NCBI RefSeq assembly: GCF_900102785.1
Contig: NZ_FNGC01000003.1
Span: 62,001-126,000, forward strand
Length of the DNA stretch: 64,000 nt
Direction of reading: 5' to 3'
Source of the DNA: Arthrobacter sp. ok362
GTDB taxonomy: Bacteria > Actinomycetota > Actinomycetes > Actinomycetales > Micrococcaceae
Shown here: positions 25,747 through 34,675 of the stretch, piece after piece
Position numbering within the stretch: position 1 is the stretch's first letter
Layout: each line of letters starts with the position of its first letter
The notes under the pieces: model-generated
What the model was told of the DNA's origin: nothing
Databases searched by the model: none
Seen by the model: only the letters and a program-made list of their open reading frames with translations
Made by a program: the position numbers and the translations under genes

Positions 25747-27246
25747 CTAGCCGGAGGTGGTGTCGACCACCGTGATGGCGGTGGTCGACGTGTTCTCTCC
25801 CGAGCCGGGCTTCGCGGCGGAATCCGGCTGCACCGTAGAATCCGGCTGGGTGATGGCGATCGATTGCGTCGACGTGTCGTTGGCGGCGGGAACCGCAGCC
25901 TCAGCGTTTTCCCCAGCCTCGGCGGCGTCGGAGGCCTCGGGGATGTCTGCGGTGGATCCGGCGTCCGGCTCGGCGTCGGCGTCCGCAGGTGTGTCCTCGG
26001 CTGTGCCCATGTCTGCGACAGGCTGCGCGACAGCCGTCGGTGCGTCAGCCTCCGTCTCCCGCGGGATCGGCGTGACGTGCACCGCGGGCACGGCACGGAA
26101 TTCCGCAGCGGCATCCTCAGCCGGAGCGGCACCGGGTACGGGCTCCATGGGCAGCGGCGTGACCTTGGTGACCGCGGGTGCCGTCCCGTTGGCCGGGCTG
26201 GCCGGAAGCGCCGGAGCAGCCGGAACCGCAGGTGTCGCCGTCGGCGCATCGGCATCGGCAGTGGCTTGTTCTGCACCGGGCTCCGGTGCCGCGACTGGCT
26301 GCGGCAGAGGTTCCACGCTGATGGGCTGGCCGCCATGCTCCGCGACGTCGTCGGCCAGGGTGGCGAGCATGGACTCTGCCTCGTCGATCATGTCCTGGTT
26401 GCCGGCGGCCAGGCCCTTGACCAGATACTGCGCCAGGGCGAATTCGGCGGACAGCGCAGCCCGCCGCAACAGGTGGGCATCGGGAACATCGCGCCGGTTG
26501 GAGGTGTAGTGATCCAGGACCGCGTTCACAAAGTCCTGTTCATTCGAGGCGACCAGCCAGGCCATGTCATCCGCCGGGTCGCCGATGCGCAGGTCGGTCC
26601 AGCCCGTCACGGCGGTCACCCGGTCGCCGTCGACCAGCAGGTTGTCCTCGTGGAGGTCGCCGTGAACGACGCACGGATTGAAGCGCCAGAGGGAGACGTC
26701 TTCCATGGCGTGTTCCCAACGCCGCAGCAGCAGCGGCGGGATTTTTCCGGTCGTGGCGGCCTGGTCCAGTTCGTTGAGGCGCCGCTGGCGGAATTCGTTG
26801 GGGGTGTAGCTGGGCAGATCGGCATTGCTCACAATTGACCGCGGGAGGTCATGGATCGCAGCCAACGCCGCCCCGATTTCGCGGGCAACGGCAGGCGAGC
26901 CGCTGCTGAGGTCGTCCAAGGAGCGGGTGGCGCCGGCCAGATGCGAGTAGACGAACGTGCTGAGCTGGCCCTGCCGGACAGTTCCCGCCACCGTGGGCAT
27001 GAGGAACGGCAGCTCGGCCCGGATGCCGGGAGCGAAGGCCCGCAGAACCAGGAATTCGGTCTCCAGCCGGGCGCTGGCTTCGGCGTGCCGGGGGGAGCGG
27101 ACGCGCCAACGCTTGCCCTCGGAGTCCAGCAGGAGGGCTGCGTCGAAGTCCGCCGGATCGTCGGGCGCAGAGCTGACGGCGGTCGGGGTCAGGCCGGGGA
27201 CCGCCGCTGTTGCTACAGCTGCCAATTCGATAGGTTTCCTTCTCAC
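25747..27246 (-). CDS. APH-fold phosphotransferase-like protein with long acidic/Pro-Ala-rich C-terminal tail; metal-binding Asp missing
   Basis: 499 residues. The first ~300 form an aminoglycoside/macrolide phosphotransferase-like kinase domain: FVYSHLAGATRSL as hinge region, then the catalytic loop VVHGDLHEDNLLV. The next motif, normally (V/I)IDW with the metal-binding Asp, reads VTGWTDLRIGDPADDMAW, so that Asp is Gly215. The last ~200 residues are Ala/Pro/Glu/Thr-rich low complexity with no domain. The GTG at 27246 is chosen because it follows GGAAGG and homology (RKPIELAAVA) starts there; the frame stays open upstream. It may be an atypical kinase or a pseudokinase; the substrate is unknown. 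Divergent from nudC. Confidence 0.75.
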   Translation of the reverse strand: MRRKPIELAAVATAAVPGLTPTAVSSAPDDPADFDAALLLDSEGKRWRVRSPRHAEASARLETEFLVLRAFAPGIRAELPFLMPTVAGTVRQGQLSTFVYSHLAGATRSLDDLSSGSPAVAREIGAALAAIHDLPRSIVSNADLPSYTPNEFRQRRLNELDQAATTGKIPPLLLRRWEHAMEDVSLWRFNPCVVHGDLHEDNLLVDGDRVTAVTGWTDLRIGDPADDMAWLVASNEQDFVNAVLDHYTSNRRDVPDAHLLRRAALSAEFALAQYLVKGLAAGNQDMIDEAESMLATLADDVAEHGGQPISVEPLPQPVAAPEPGAEQATADADAPTATPAVPAAPALPASPANGTAPAVTKVTPLPMEPVPGAAPAEDAAAEFRAVPAVHVTPIPRETEADAPTAVAQPVADMGTAEDTPADADAEPDAGSTADIPEASDAAEAGENAEAAVPAANDTSTQSIAITQPDSTVQPDSAAKPGSGENTSTTAITVVDTTSG

Positions 27247-27432
27247 CCTTCCACGGTAGATTGAGCGGCGCCCAAGACGGCGATGCACTCCGGCGAGTCT
27301 TGAGATCGGGAGTAAATGAGGGCAAAACAGGGCTAAATCTGCGGCAAACGGCCTATCTCGCACCCGCCGTGGAGCGCGCGGCGGCGTGGGTGGCAAATGT
27401 CAATTGTCTGCCCGAGTCAGTACGGTGGGTAC

Positions 27433-28536
27433 ATGAGTCTTGCGGAGTCACCGGCACCATCATCGGCACAGTCACCGGCATCAAAGCAAACCCCCTCCGA
27501 ATCCTCGGCACCCGAAGGTGCCGCACCGCCGGTGCAGCTGCTGCCGGCAAACCACCTGACGGAGACGGTCCTTCCCGTGCGCCCGGCCCTGATCGACCGC
27601 GGATCCACGGCCCGGGTGAAACCCGGAATGCTGGCGGAGCTGGTCGGTTCAGGCTCGGCACAGGCCGTGGTGCTCTCCGGCCGGCAGGCCCTCGTCAGCG
27701 ACAACAGCCTCGTTCTCCTGAACGCGGCCGAGCTCGCCGGGCACCTGGCGAACACCCCGTATGCTCCGGAACACGTGATCTACCTCGGTTCGGCCCTGGC
27801 AGGTTCGGACCTGGACGCCGGCACCGAGCTCGTCCTGTTCGTCCTGCCGCTCCAGTTCGAGGTCCGGGCCGAGGAGTTCGAGGACCACGTGGCCGGCATC
27901 CCCAGCGATGCGCAGTGGGCGGGTTTCCGCGACGTCGCTGCACGCTTGAACGCCACGGACACGGCGCTGTTCATCGAAGCCAGCGCCATCGCCAACTGGC
28001 ACGCCACCCATACGCATTGCCCGCGCTGCGGCACCCCCACACAGCCGGAAGCCGGCGGCTGGGTCCGGCGCTGCCCGGCGGATAACTCCGAGCACTTTCC
28101 CCGGACGGATCCGGCCATCATCGTGACCGTGGTGGGTCCCGACGGAAGGCTGCTGCTGGGCGGAGGCGGCCCGCTCGACGCCCGGAACTACTCGACCCTC
28201 GCCGGCTTCGTCGAGCCGGGGGAGTCGCTTGAACAGGCAGTGCAGCGCGAGATCGGCGAGGAAGTCGGGGTCCGCGTCACCGCCTCCCAGTACCTCGGAT
28301 CGCAGTCCTGGCCGTTCCCCGCCTCACTGATGCTGGGTTTCACGGCCACCACACCGGACACGGAAGCCCGGCCCGACGGCGTCGAGGTCACCAGGGCGCG
28401 CTGGTTCAGCCGGAGCGAACTCCAGGACGCGGTCCTTAGCGGCGAAATCGTCATTTCCAGCAGGCTCTCCATCGCCCGGTCCCTTATTGAACACTGGTAC
28501 GGCGGCGTCATTCAGGACGCCGCGGACAGCGCCTGA
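27433..28536 (+). CDS. nudC: NAD(+) diphosphatase / NADH pyrophosphatase
   Basis: Nudix hydrolase of the NudC type, which splits NAD(H) and can remove NAD caps from RNA. The 367-residue protein has an N-terminal domain, a zinc ribbon HCPRCG...RRCPAD, the Nudix box GFVEPGESLEQAVQREIGEEVGV matching Gx5Ex7REUxEExGU, and the NudC-specific SQSWPFPASLM downstream. The ribbon has three Cys; the fourth zinc position (C-x2-C in E. coli) is Asp. ATG 27433 follows GGTGGG; the first ~40 residues are Ser/Pro-rich. It lies upstream of the uvrD2-like gene (49 bases), an order also seen in mycobacteria. Confidence 0.92.
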   Translation: MSLAESPAPSSAQSPASKQTPSESSAPEGAAPPVQLLPANHLTETVLPVRPALIDRGSTARVKPGMLAELVGSGSAQAVVLSGRQALVSDNSLVLLNAAELAGHLANTPYAPEHVIYLGSALAGSDLDAGTELVLFVLPLQFEVRAEEFEDHVAGIPSDAQWAGFRDVAARLNATDTALFIEASAIANWHATHTHCPRCGTPTQPEAGGWVRRCPADNSEHFPRTDPAIIVTVVGPDGRLLLGGGGPLDARNYSTLAGFVEPGESLEQAVQREIGEEVGVRVTASQYLGSQSWPFPASLMLGFTATTPDTEARPDGVEVTRARWFSRSELQDAVLSGEIVISSRLSIARSLIEHWYGGVIQDAADSA

Positions 28537-28585
28537 CCCGGCCTGCCCCCATCCGCAGACACCGACTACTGACTGAGCAACAAAA

Positions 28586-30829
28586 GTGACCCCTGACAAA
28601 TTGACCCCAGGCAAATTGAACACAGAGAAATTGAATTTCAGCACTGTCCCCGGCGGGGAGCCGTCCGGCGGAGCCGCCTCCGGCGGCGCTCCATCCGGCG
28701 ATGCCCCCGAACCAGACGCCCGATCGCTGGAAGAACGGATCCTCGGCGGCCTCGACGCCGAGCAGCGCGAGGTCGCCAGCACCCTCCAGGGGCCCATGTG
28801 CGTGCTGGCCGGTGCCGGCACCGGCAAAACCCGCGCCATCACGCACCGGATCGCCTACGGGGTGCACTCAGGGGTGTACAGTCCGCAGCGGCTCCTGGCC
28901 GTCACCTTCACGGCCCGGGCTGCCGCCGAGATGCGCAGCAGGCTCCGTGACCTCGGAGTCGGCAACGTCCAGGCCCGCACCTTTCACGCCGCGGCGCTGC
29001 GCCAGTTGCAGTTCTTCTGGCCCCAGGCGGTCGGCGGCACCTTGCCCAACCTGCTGGACCACAAGGCACAGATGATTGCCGAGGCCGCGAGGCGGCTCCG
29101 GCTCAGCACGGACCGCGCCTCCATCCGCGACCTCGCCTCCGAAATCGAGTGGGCCAAGGTATCCATGCTGACCCCGGCCAACTATCTGGAAAATGCCCAG
29201 GGCCGCGGCAATCCGGGCGGCTTCGACCTGACGGCCGTTGCGCGGGTCTTCCAGTCCTATGAGGACGTCAAGACCGACCGCAACGTCATCGACTTCGAGG
29301 ACGTGCTGCTGATCACCGTAGGCATCCTGCAGGAGGACCCGAAGGTGGCGGCGACCGTCCGGGAACAGTACCGGCACTTCGTCGTCGACGAGTATCAGGA
29401 CGTCTCGCCGCTGCAGCAGCGGCTCCTGGAGCTGTGGCTCGGCGGACGCGACGAGCTCTGCGTCGTGGGTGACGCCAGCCAGACCATCTACTCCTTCACC
29501 GGCGCCTCCCCGAAGCACCTGCTCGGCTTCAAAGCCATGTACCCCGAGGCCCACGTCGTCAAGCTGATCCGGGACTACCGATCCACGCCCCAGGTTGTCA
29601 GGCTCGCCAACGACCTCCTCGGCGGCCGGCGCAGCGGAGGTCCGGTCGCGGACGCCGCCTGGGCCACGCCGCTGCAGCTCGTGGCGCAGCGGCCGGCAGG
29701 CCCCGTGCCGCGGTTCACCGAATGTTCGGATGACGAGGCGGAGGCCGCCACGGTCGCCGCGCGGATCCGCGAGCTCCTCGACGCCGGCACTCCGGCGAGC
29801 CAGGTCGCCGTGCTCTTCCGCACCAATGGACAGTCTGAAGCCTACGAACAAGCGCTGGCCACGGCAGGGATCGGCTACCAGCTGCGCGGCGGTGAGCGGT
29901 TCTTCGCGCGTAAGGAGGTCCGGGACGCCATCCTGCAGCTCCGGGCCGCCACCCGCGCAGTGGCCGAGACCGCCACGCCCGAGCCGCTCGGCCAGCTTGT
30001 CCGCGACATCGTCGCGTCCCTGGGCTACACGGATGCGGCGCCGCACAGCGGGGGCGCGACCCGGGAGCGCTGGGAATCACTGGCCGCCCTCGTGGCGCTG
30101 GCCGACGAACTCGTGATCAGCAGGGGCCCGCAATTCGCCCTCCCGGACTTCGTCAACGAGCTCCAGGAAAGGTCCCTGGCCCAGCATGCGCCGACCGTCC
30201 AGGGCGTCACCCTGGCATCCCTGCACGCCGCCAAGGGTCTGGAATGGGACGCCGTGTTCCTGGTCGGGCTGAGCGAGGGACTCGTGCCGATCTCCTTCGC
30301 GGACACTCCGGAAGCGGTGGACGAGGAACGCCGGCTCCTGTACGTGGGCATCACCCGCGCCCGCGAACACCTGTTCCTGTCCTGGTCCACTGCCCGGACA
30401 CCGGGCGGGCGGTCCAACCGCAAGCCCTCACGCTTCCTGGACGGCCTGCGCCCCGACTCGGTGGCCAGCTCCCAGCTCCGGGGCAAGGGGCCGGCGCCGC
30501 GCCGGAAGGCAGCCGTCCCGGCGTCGTGCCGGGTCTGCGGCAGCATGCTCTCCAGCGGCGCCGAGCGCAAGGTGGGGCGCTGCAACCAGTGCCCGCCCAG
30601 CTACGAGGAACAGACCTTCGACGCGCTGAGGCAATGGCGGAAAAACGTGGCCCTCGAGGCGGACGTCCCGGCTTTTGTCGTGTTCACCGATGCCACCTTG
30701 ACCGCCATCGCCGAGGCTCGGCCCGAGTCGCTGGAACAGTTGGCCCAACTCGCCGGCGTGGGTCCGTCCAAACTGGAGAAGTACGGCGAGGCCGTCCTGA
30801 CGGTCCTGGCCGAAAGCACGGTGCAGTGA
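28586..30829 (+). CDS. uvrD2: UvrD2-like ATP-dependent DNA helicase with HRDC domain
   Basis: 747-residue SF1A helicase. Walker A AGAGTGKT at 75-82, FTARAAAEMRSRL, motif II VVDEYQDVSP, GDASQTIYSFTGA, LHAAKGLEWDAVFLVGL and YVGITRAREHLFLSW. The C-terminal part has a four-cysteine zinc motif (CRVCG...CNQCP) and an HRDC domain (residues ~675-745), the arrangement of mycobacterial UvrD2. Translocates 3'-5' on single-stranded DNA, probably in repair. The GTG start at 28586 gives an N-terminus of three near-identical pentads (TPDKL, TPGKL, NTEKL) encoded by low-GC DNA, then a Gly/Ser linker. Overlaps the next gene by one base. Confidence 0.92.
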   Translation: MTPDKLTPGKLNTEKLNFSTVPGGEPSGGAASGGAPSGDAPEPDARSLEERILGGLDAEQREVASTLQGPMCVLAGAGTGKTRAITHRIAYGVHSGVYSPQRLLAVTFTARAAAEMRSRLRDLGVGNVQARTFHAAALRQLQFFWPQAVGGTLPNLLDHKAQMIAEAARRLRLSTDRASIRDLASEIEWAKVSMLTPANYLENAQGRGNPGGFDLTAVARVFQSYEDVKTDRNVIDFEDVLLITVGILQEDPKVAATVREQYRHFVVDEYQDVSPLQQRLLELWLGGRDELCVVGDASQTIYSFTGASPKHLLGFKAMYPEAHVVKLIRDYRSTPQVVRLANDLLGGRRSGGPVADAAWATPLQLVAQRPAGPVPRFTECSDDEAEAATVAARIRELLDAGTPASQVAVLFRTNGQSEAYEQALATAGIGYQLRGGERFFARKEVRDAILQLRAATRAVAETATPEPLGQLVRDIVASLGYTDAAPHSGGATRERWESLAALVALADELVISRGPQFALPDFVNELQERSLAQHAPTVQGVTLASLHAAKGLEWDAVFLVGLSEGLVPISFADTPEAVDEERRLLYVGITRAREHLFLSWSTARTPGGRSNRKPSRFLDGLRPDSVASSQLRGKGPAPRRKAAVPASCRVCGSMLSSGAERKVGRCNQCPPSYEEQTFDALRQWRKNVALEADVPAFVVFTDATLTAIAEARPESLEQLAQLAGVGPSKLEKYGEAVLTVLAESTVQ

Positions 30830-31527
30830 TGTCCGGTGCAGTGACGCCCGGCGCAGGCAGCGGCCGCGCCGGCAATTCGGGACGCGTCGGCTCAGGGGGC
30901 TCCGGTGCCGTTCCGGCGGCCACTCCGCTGACCACCGCCGACGGCGCCCCCGTGCTGGTGCGCCGGTCCGCCCGCCGACGCCGCACCGTCGCCGCGTTCT
31001 GGGAAGACGGCACCGCCGTCGTCGCCATCCCCGCCTCCTTCAGCAGGGCCCAGGAACGGGAATGGGTTCACCGCATGCTTGAAAAACTCCGGCGCCAAGG
31101 GGACCGGGGCGCGCGGGGTTCCAGCCGGCGGCGCCCCCGCAGCGATGCCGACCTTGCCGCCCACGCCGCCGAACTGTCGGCGAAGTACCTTGGCGGCAGG
31201 GCGGTGCCCTCCTCGGTCCGCTGGGTCACCAACCAGAATTCGCGCTGGGGTTCGGCGACACCGTCCGAAGGCACCATCCGGCTCTCGGCGAAGCTGCAGC
31301 CCATGCCGCAGTGGGTAATCGACTATGTGCTGCTCCACGAACTCGCCCACCTCCTGGTGGCCGGCCACGATGCCGCGTTCTGGCGGCTGCTGGCGGCCTA
31401 CCCGGAAACGGAGCGGGCCAAGGCCTTCCTGGATGGGGTCTCGTTCGCGACCTCACGCGGCCTGGCGCCCGGCGCCGGATACGACGAAGCCCCGGACGGA
31501 ACCGAAATCCCGGCCGGGTCGCCCTAG
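30829..31527 (+). CDS. YgjP-like (M48-type) metallopeptidase
   Basis: A 232-residue protein with a YgjP/WLM-like zinc-peptidase core: NQNSRWGSATPSEGTIRLSAKL, then HELAHLLVAGHDAAFW, giving the HExxH zinc site plus a third His. The first ~45 residues are Gly/Ser/Ala low complexity. Substrate unknown; homologues are common single-domain proteins next to repair helicases in this group. ATG 30829 shares its A with the upstream TGA; a GTG at 30826 is equally possible. It converges on the next gene with 7 bases between stops. Confidence 0.83.
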   Translation: MSGAVTPGAGSGRAGNSGRVGSGGSGAVPAATPLTTADGAPVLVRRSARRRRTVAAFWEDGTAVVAIPASFSRAQEREWVHRMLEKLRRQGDRGARGSSRRRPRSDADLAAHAAELSAKYLGGRAVPSSVRWVTNQNSRWGSATPSEGTIRLSAKLQPMPQWVIDYVLLHELAHLLVAGHDAAFWRLLAAYPETERAKAFLDGVSFATSRGLAPGAGYDEAPDGTEIPAGSP

Positions 31528-31534
31528 CGTTCGG

Positions 31535-33055
31535 CTAGGCCTTCGGTTTGCCGCCGTCTTCCGGGCGGTTCTCGTCGTTGGCCGGACCGTCGTCGTCGGC
31601 CGCCGGTTCCTGGCCGGACGCGGTTGACTCCCCAGCGTCCTCGTCGGACTTTGCAGCGTCCTCCGACTTTGCAGGGCCCTCGGCGTCCGTGGCGTCGGTG
31701 CCGGCGGGCTCGTCGAAACCTCCGTTGAGCAGCTTCTGCAGGGCGTCATCCACTTCGCTGTCGCTGGCTTCGGCCAGTTTCCGGCGTTCGCTGAAGCCCT
31801 GCGGATCGTCCAAGTCCTCTGCCGTGGGCAGCAGGTCGGGGTGGTGCCAGACGGCGTCGCGGCCGTCCACGCCTCGCTCGGCCTTGAGCGAAGCCCAGAG
31901 CGTGGCGGCCTCGCGGAGCCGGCGCGGCCGCAGTTCGAGGCCCACGAGGGAGGAGAACGCGTGCTCCGCGGGACCGCCGGTGGCCCGGCGCCGCCGGGCG
32001 GTTTCACGCAACGCAGCGGCGGAGGGCAGCAGCTTCTCGGTCGCTCCCCAGGTGAGTTCGTCCACCCAGCCCTCCACCAGGGCAAGGGCCGTCTCCAGCT
32101 TTTCGAGGGCCTGCTCCTGGGCGGGCGTGCGCTGCGGCATGAAGACACCCTGCGAGAGCGCCTCTTGGATGCCCTCGGGGTTGCTGGGATCGATCTCCCG
32201 GGCGAGTTCTTCGATCTTGGACGTGTCGATGTGGATACCGCGGGCGTAGGCCTCGATCGCGCCGAGCAGATGTCCGCGCAGCCAGGGGACCTGAACGAAG
32301 AGGCGGGCGTGCGCCGCCTCGCGCACTGCGAGGAACAGGCGGATGTCGTTCTCCGGCAGGCTGAGGCCCTCACCGAACTTCGCCACGTTGGCCGGCAGGA
32401 GCGCCATTTCGAGGTCTGCCAGGGGCACGCCGATGTCCGTCGAGCTGACTACCTCAGCCGAGAGTGCGCCGATCGCCTGGCCAAGCTGCATGCCGAAGAT
32501 CGCCCCGCCCATGTTTTGGATCATCGAGGAGGCGCCGCCCATCATGGACTTCATTTCCTCGGGCATCTGCTCGGTCATGGCGGTGGAGAGCGCGTTGGCA
32601 ATGCTGTTGGCCACGGGCTCGGTCAGCCGCTTCCATGTCCCGAGGGTTTCCTCGACCCACTCGGCCCTGGACCACGCCCGGCCGATCAGTCCCGTGGCCG
32701 GAAGCCCGGTGACCTGGTCGAGCCAGAGCTCGGCCAGCCGGAGGGCCTCATCGACCTCCCGCGACTGGTGGGCGGTGACCGAGGGATCGGAGCCGCTGGC
32801 GGCCACCCGCCTGGCATTCTCATGCGCCAGCTGCCAGTTCACGGGCCCTTCCGAGGGGGCGCTCATCATCGCCTGCACCTGGGAGAACATCTGGGCCAGG
32901 AGGTTTGGATCGTCCGGGAGGCCGGCGGCCTTGGCGAGTTCGGTTGGGTCGATATTGCCCATGCCTCGGCCGCCCATCAGGTTCTTGAGCATTTCGGCCA
33001 AGGGATCCTTGGGTTCCTCGTCGCCATTGGACGGATTGAGTGGGTTGGAGGTCAT
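31535..33055 (-). CDS. DUF2342/TIGR03624-type zinc-dependent metalloprotease-like protein
   Basis: 506 residues. Recognised as the actinobacterial family often called putative hydrolase or zinc-dependent metalloprotease: PLAEMLKNLMGGRGMGNIDPTE at the start, WLDQVTGLPATG, then SLPENDIRLFLAVREAAHARLFVQVPWLRGHL, where a His/Glu-containing segment replaces a canonical HExxH. The last ~60 residues are acidic low complexity (Ala/Asp/Glu/Ser). No catalytic activity has been assigned that I can support from the sequence. In mycobacteria the same gene lies between uvrD2 and the PDZ protease, as here. Divergent from the PDZ/Lon-like gene. Confidence 0.8.
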   Translation of the reverse strand: MTSNPLNPSNGDEEPKDPLAEMLKNLMGGRGMGNIDPTELAKAAGLPDDPNLLAQMFSQVQAMMSAPSEGPVNWQLAHENARRVAASGSDPSVTAHQSREVDEALRLAELWLDQVTGLPATGLIGRAWSRAEWVEETLGTWKRLTEPVANSIANALSTAMTEQMPEEMKSMMGGASSMIQNMGGAIFGMQLGQAIGALSAEVVSSTDIGVPLADLEMALLPANVAKFGEGLSLPENDIRLFLAVREAAHARLFVQVPWLRGHLLGAIEAYARGIHIDTSKIEELAREIDPSNPEGIQEALSQGVFMPQRTPAQEQALEKLETALALVEGWVDELTWGATEKLLPSAAALRETARRRRATGGPAEHAFSSLVGLELRPRRLREAATLWASLKAERGVDGRDAVWHHPDLLPTAEDLDDPQGFSERRKLAEASDSEVDDALQKLLNGGFDEPAGTDATDAEGPAKSEDAAKSDEDAGESTASGQEPAADDDGPANDENRPEDGGKPKA

Positions 33056-33311
33056 GATCCCGCCGATCGTCGGTGTGGCTGCTTCTCAACTTCACGGTAC
33101 CCCTCGGCAAGAGTGGCTGTCTGCCGAAACCGCGCCACGTTCGCTGTAGGCAAAGAGCGCTCCGGGGTGCCAAGCGCGTAGGCTTGGAAGTTGGAATATT
33201 TGCACGCGGCAGCCTCGGGTTAGGCTGCGGCCCTGGTGCGTGGTCGCGGTGTCCTCGCAGGCTTGTCCTGTCGGGGCCGCCGCCCTCGTGCCGGCACGGA
33301 GAGGTCGTTCA

Positions 33312-34460
33312 ATGACAATCACCCAAGGTGAGCAGCCCGCCAGCGACCCAGCATCCGGCCCGGTCCGGGGGCGAAGGGCGCGTCTGGCAGGAAGGGGCGG
33401 CCAGCGGCAGCGTGACAACCGGTCATCAGCGATGCTGGTCTCGGGGCTGCTGGCCGTGGCCCTCGGCATCACTGCAGTGAGCCTGCCCGTGCCCTACGTG
33501 GTCGAGTCTCCCGGCCCCACCTTCAACACAATCGGTCAGGACAACGGCAAACCGGTCATCAGCGTCAGCGGTCACGAGACATTCCCTGCCAAAGGCAGCC
33601 TGGATCTCACCACTGTCTACGTCGACGGCGGTCCCAACGGTCCCGTCAGCGTCTTCGAGGCGTTTTCGGCATGGCTCAACGGGACCAAGGCCGTCTACCC
33701 GCAGGAGCTGCTGTTCCCGACCGGCGTCACCAAGGAGCAGTCCCAGCAGGAGAGCGCGACGGCGATGACCACCTCCCAGGAGAACGCCGTCGCCTCCGCA
33801 CTGAAGGAACTGAATATTCCGTTTGGGCAGAAGATGCAGGTGGCCGGCCTCCCGGACGACTCCGCCTCGAAGGGACTGCTGCAGGCAGGGGACGTTCTGG
33901 TCTCCATCAATGACAAGCCCATCACTGCCCTCGCCGTCGTTCAGGCGGAACTGGCCGCCGGCAACGGCAAACCCGTCAAGGTCATCGTGGAACGCGCCGG
34001 CGGCCGGGTGCCTGTCACCATCACTCCGGCCAAAAACAGCGCGGGCCGTTACATCCTCGGCGTCTTGCTGCAGTACAAGTTCACCTTCCCGTTCAACGTC
34101 ACCATCTCGCTCGACAAAGTTGGCGGCCCCAGCGCGGGCATGATGTTCGCGCTTGGCATCATTGACACCGTCACCCCGGGGGACCTGACCGGCGGTAAGC
34201 ACGTCGCGGGGACCGGAACCATCACCCCGGACGGTGCCGTGGGACCCATCGGCGGGATCGCCCAGAAAATGCTGGGGGCGCGGTCCGGCGGGGCCACGTT
34301 GTTCCTGGCCCCGGCAGCCAACTGCGACGACGTCCTGGGCCACATCCCAGACGGCCTGCAAGTGGTCCGGGTGGAGAACCTCACCGAGGCCCGCAAAGCG
34401 GTTGAACTGGCCGCGTCAGGCGGCGACACATCGGGCCTTCCGGTATGCACTAGCAACTAG
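33312..34460 (+). CDS. PDZ domain-containing, Lon-like membrane-anchored serine protease
   Basis: 382 residues. One N-terminal transmembrane helix (MLVSGLLAVALGITAVSLPVPYVV) leaves the rest outside the cell. A PDZ domain follows (QVAGLPDDSASKGLLQAGDVLVSINDKPI), then a Lon-type proteolytic domain with catalytic Ser in GGPSAGMMFALG and Lys in GGIAQKMLGA, so the Ser-Lys dyad is present. Substrates unknown. ATG 33312 is preferred over upstream in-frame starts because the signal/anchor then lies at the expected distance. Upstream of the UPF0182 gene, the conserved order in actinobacteria. Confidence 0.9.
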   Translation: MTITQGEQPASDPASGPVRGRRARLAGRGGQRQRDNRSSAMLVSGLLAVALGITAVSLPVPYVVESPGPTFNTIGQDNGKPVISVSGHETFPAKGSLDLTTVYVDGGPNGPVSVFEAFSAWLNGTKAVYPQELLFPTGVTKEQSQQESATAMTTSQENAVASALKELNIPFGQKMQVAGLPDDSASKGLLQAGDVLVSINDKPITALAVVQAELAAGNGKPVKVIVERAGGRVPVTITPAKNSAGRYILGVLLQYKFTFPFNVTISLDKVGGPSAGMMFALGIIDTVTPGDLTGGKHVAGTGTITPDGAVGPIGGIAQKMLGARSGGATLFLAPAANCDDVLGHIPDGLQVVRVENLTEARKAVELAASGGDTSGLPVCTSN

Positions 34461-34504
34461 ACTGGCCGCGGAACTAAGCGCCGGCCCCACTCGTGGCATT
34501 AGTG

Positions 34505-34568
34505 ACGGCCGCCGCCGTCCCTCGGGGACCCTGCTGCAGGGCCCTGACGGAACGGCAGCGGCGGCCGT
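34505..34568 (+). terminator. Long GC-rich hairpin after the PDZ protease gene
   Basis: Outer stem of 11 bp (ACGGCCGCCGC with complement) encloses a second small stem CCCTG/CAGGG. No T-run follows, so it may be a structured transcript end rather than a classical terminator. Confidence 0.5.
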
Positions 34569-34675
34569 TAGAATGCATCAACCCTGCAGTACCGGCACTT
34601 AGTCGCCCGACTGAGTCACAGCAGCGACTAATAACTAAAAATCAGCAGTAGACGACCAGCTATGAGGTACCGAGT

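Noticed and set aside
28018..28092. Cys-Pro in the NudC zinc ribbon as a second heme regulatory motif
   Set aside because: This Cys is a zinc ligand aligned with the family, so CP here is coincidental.
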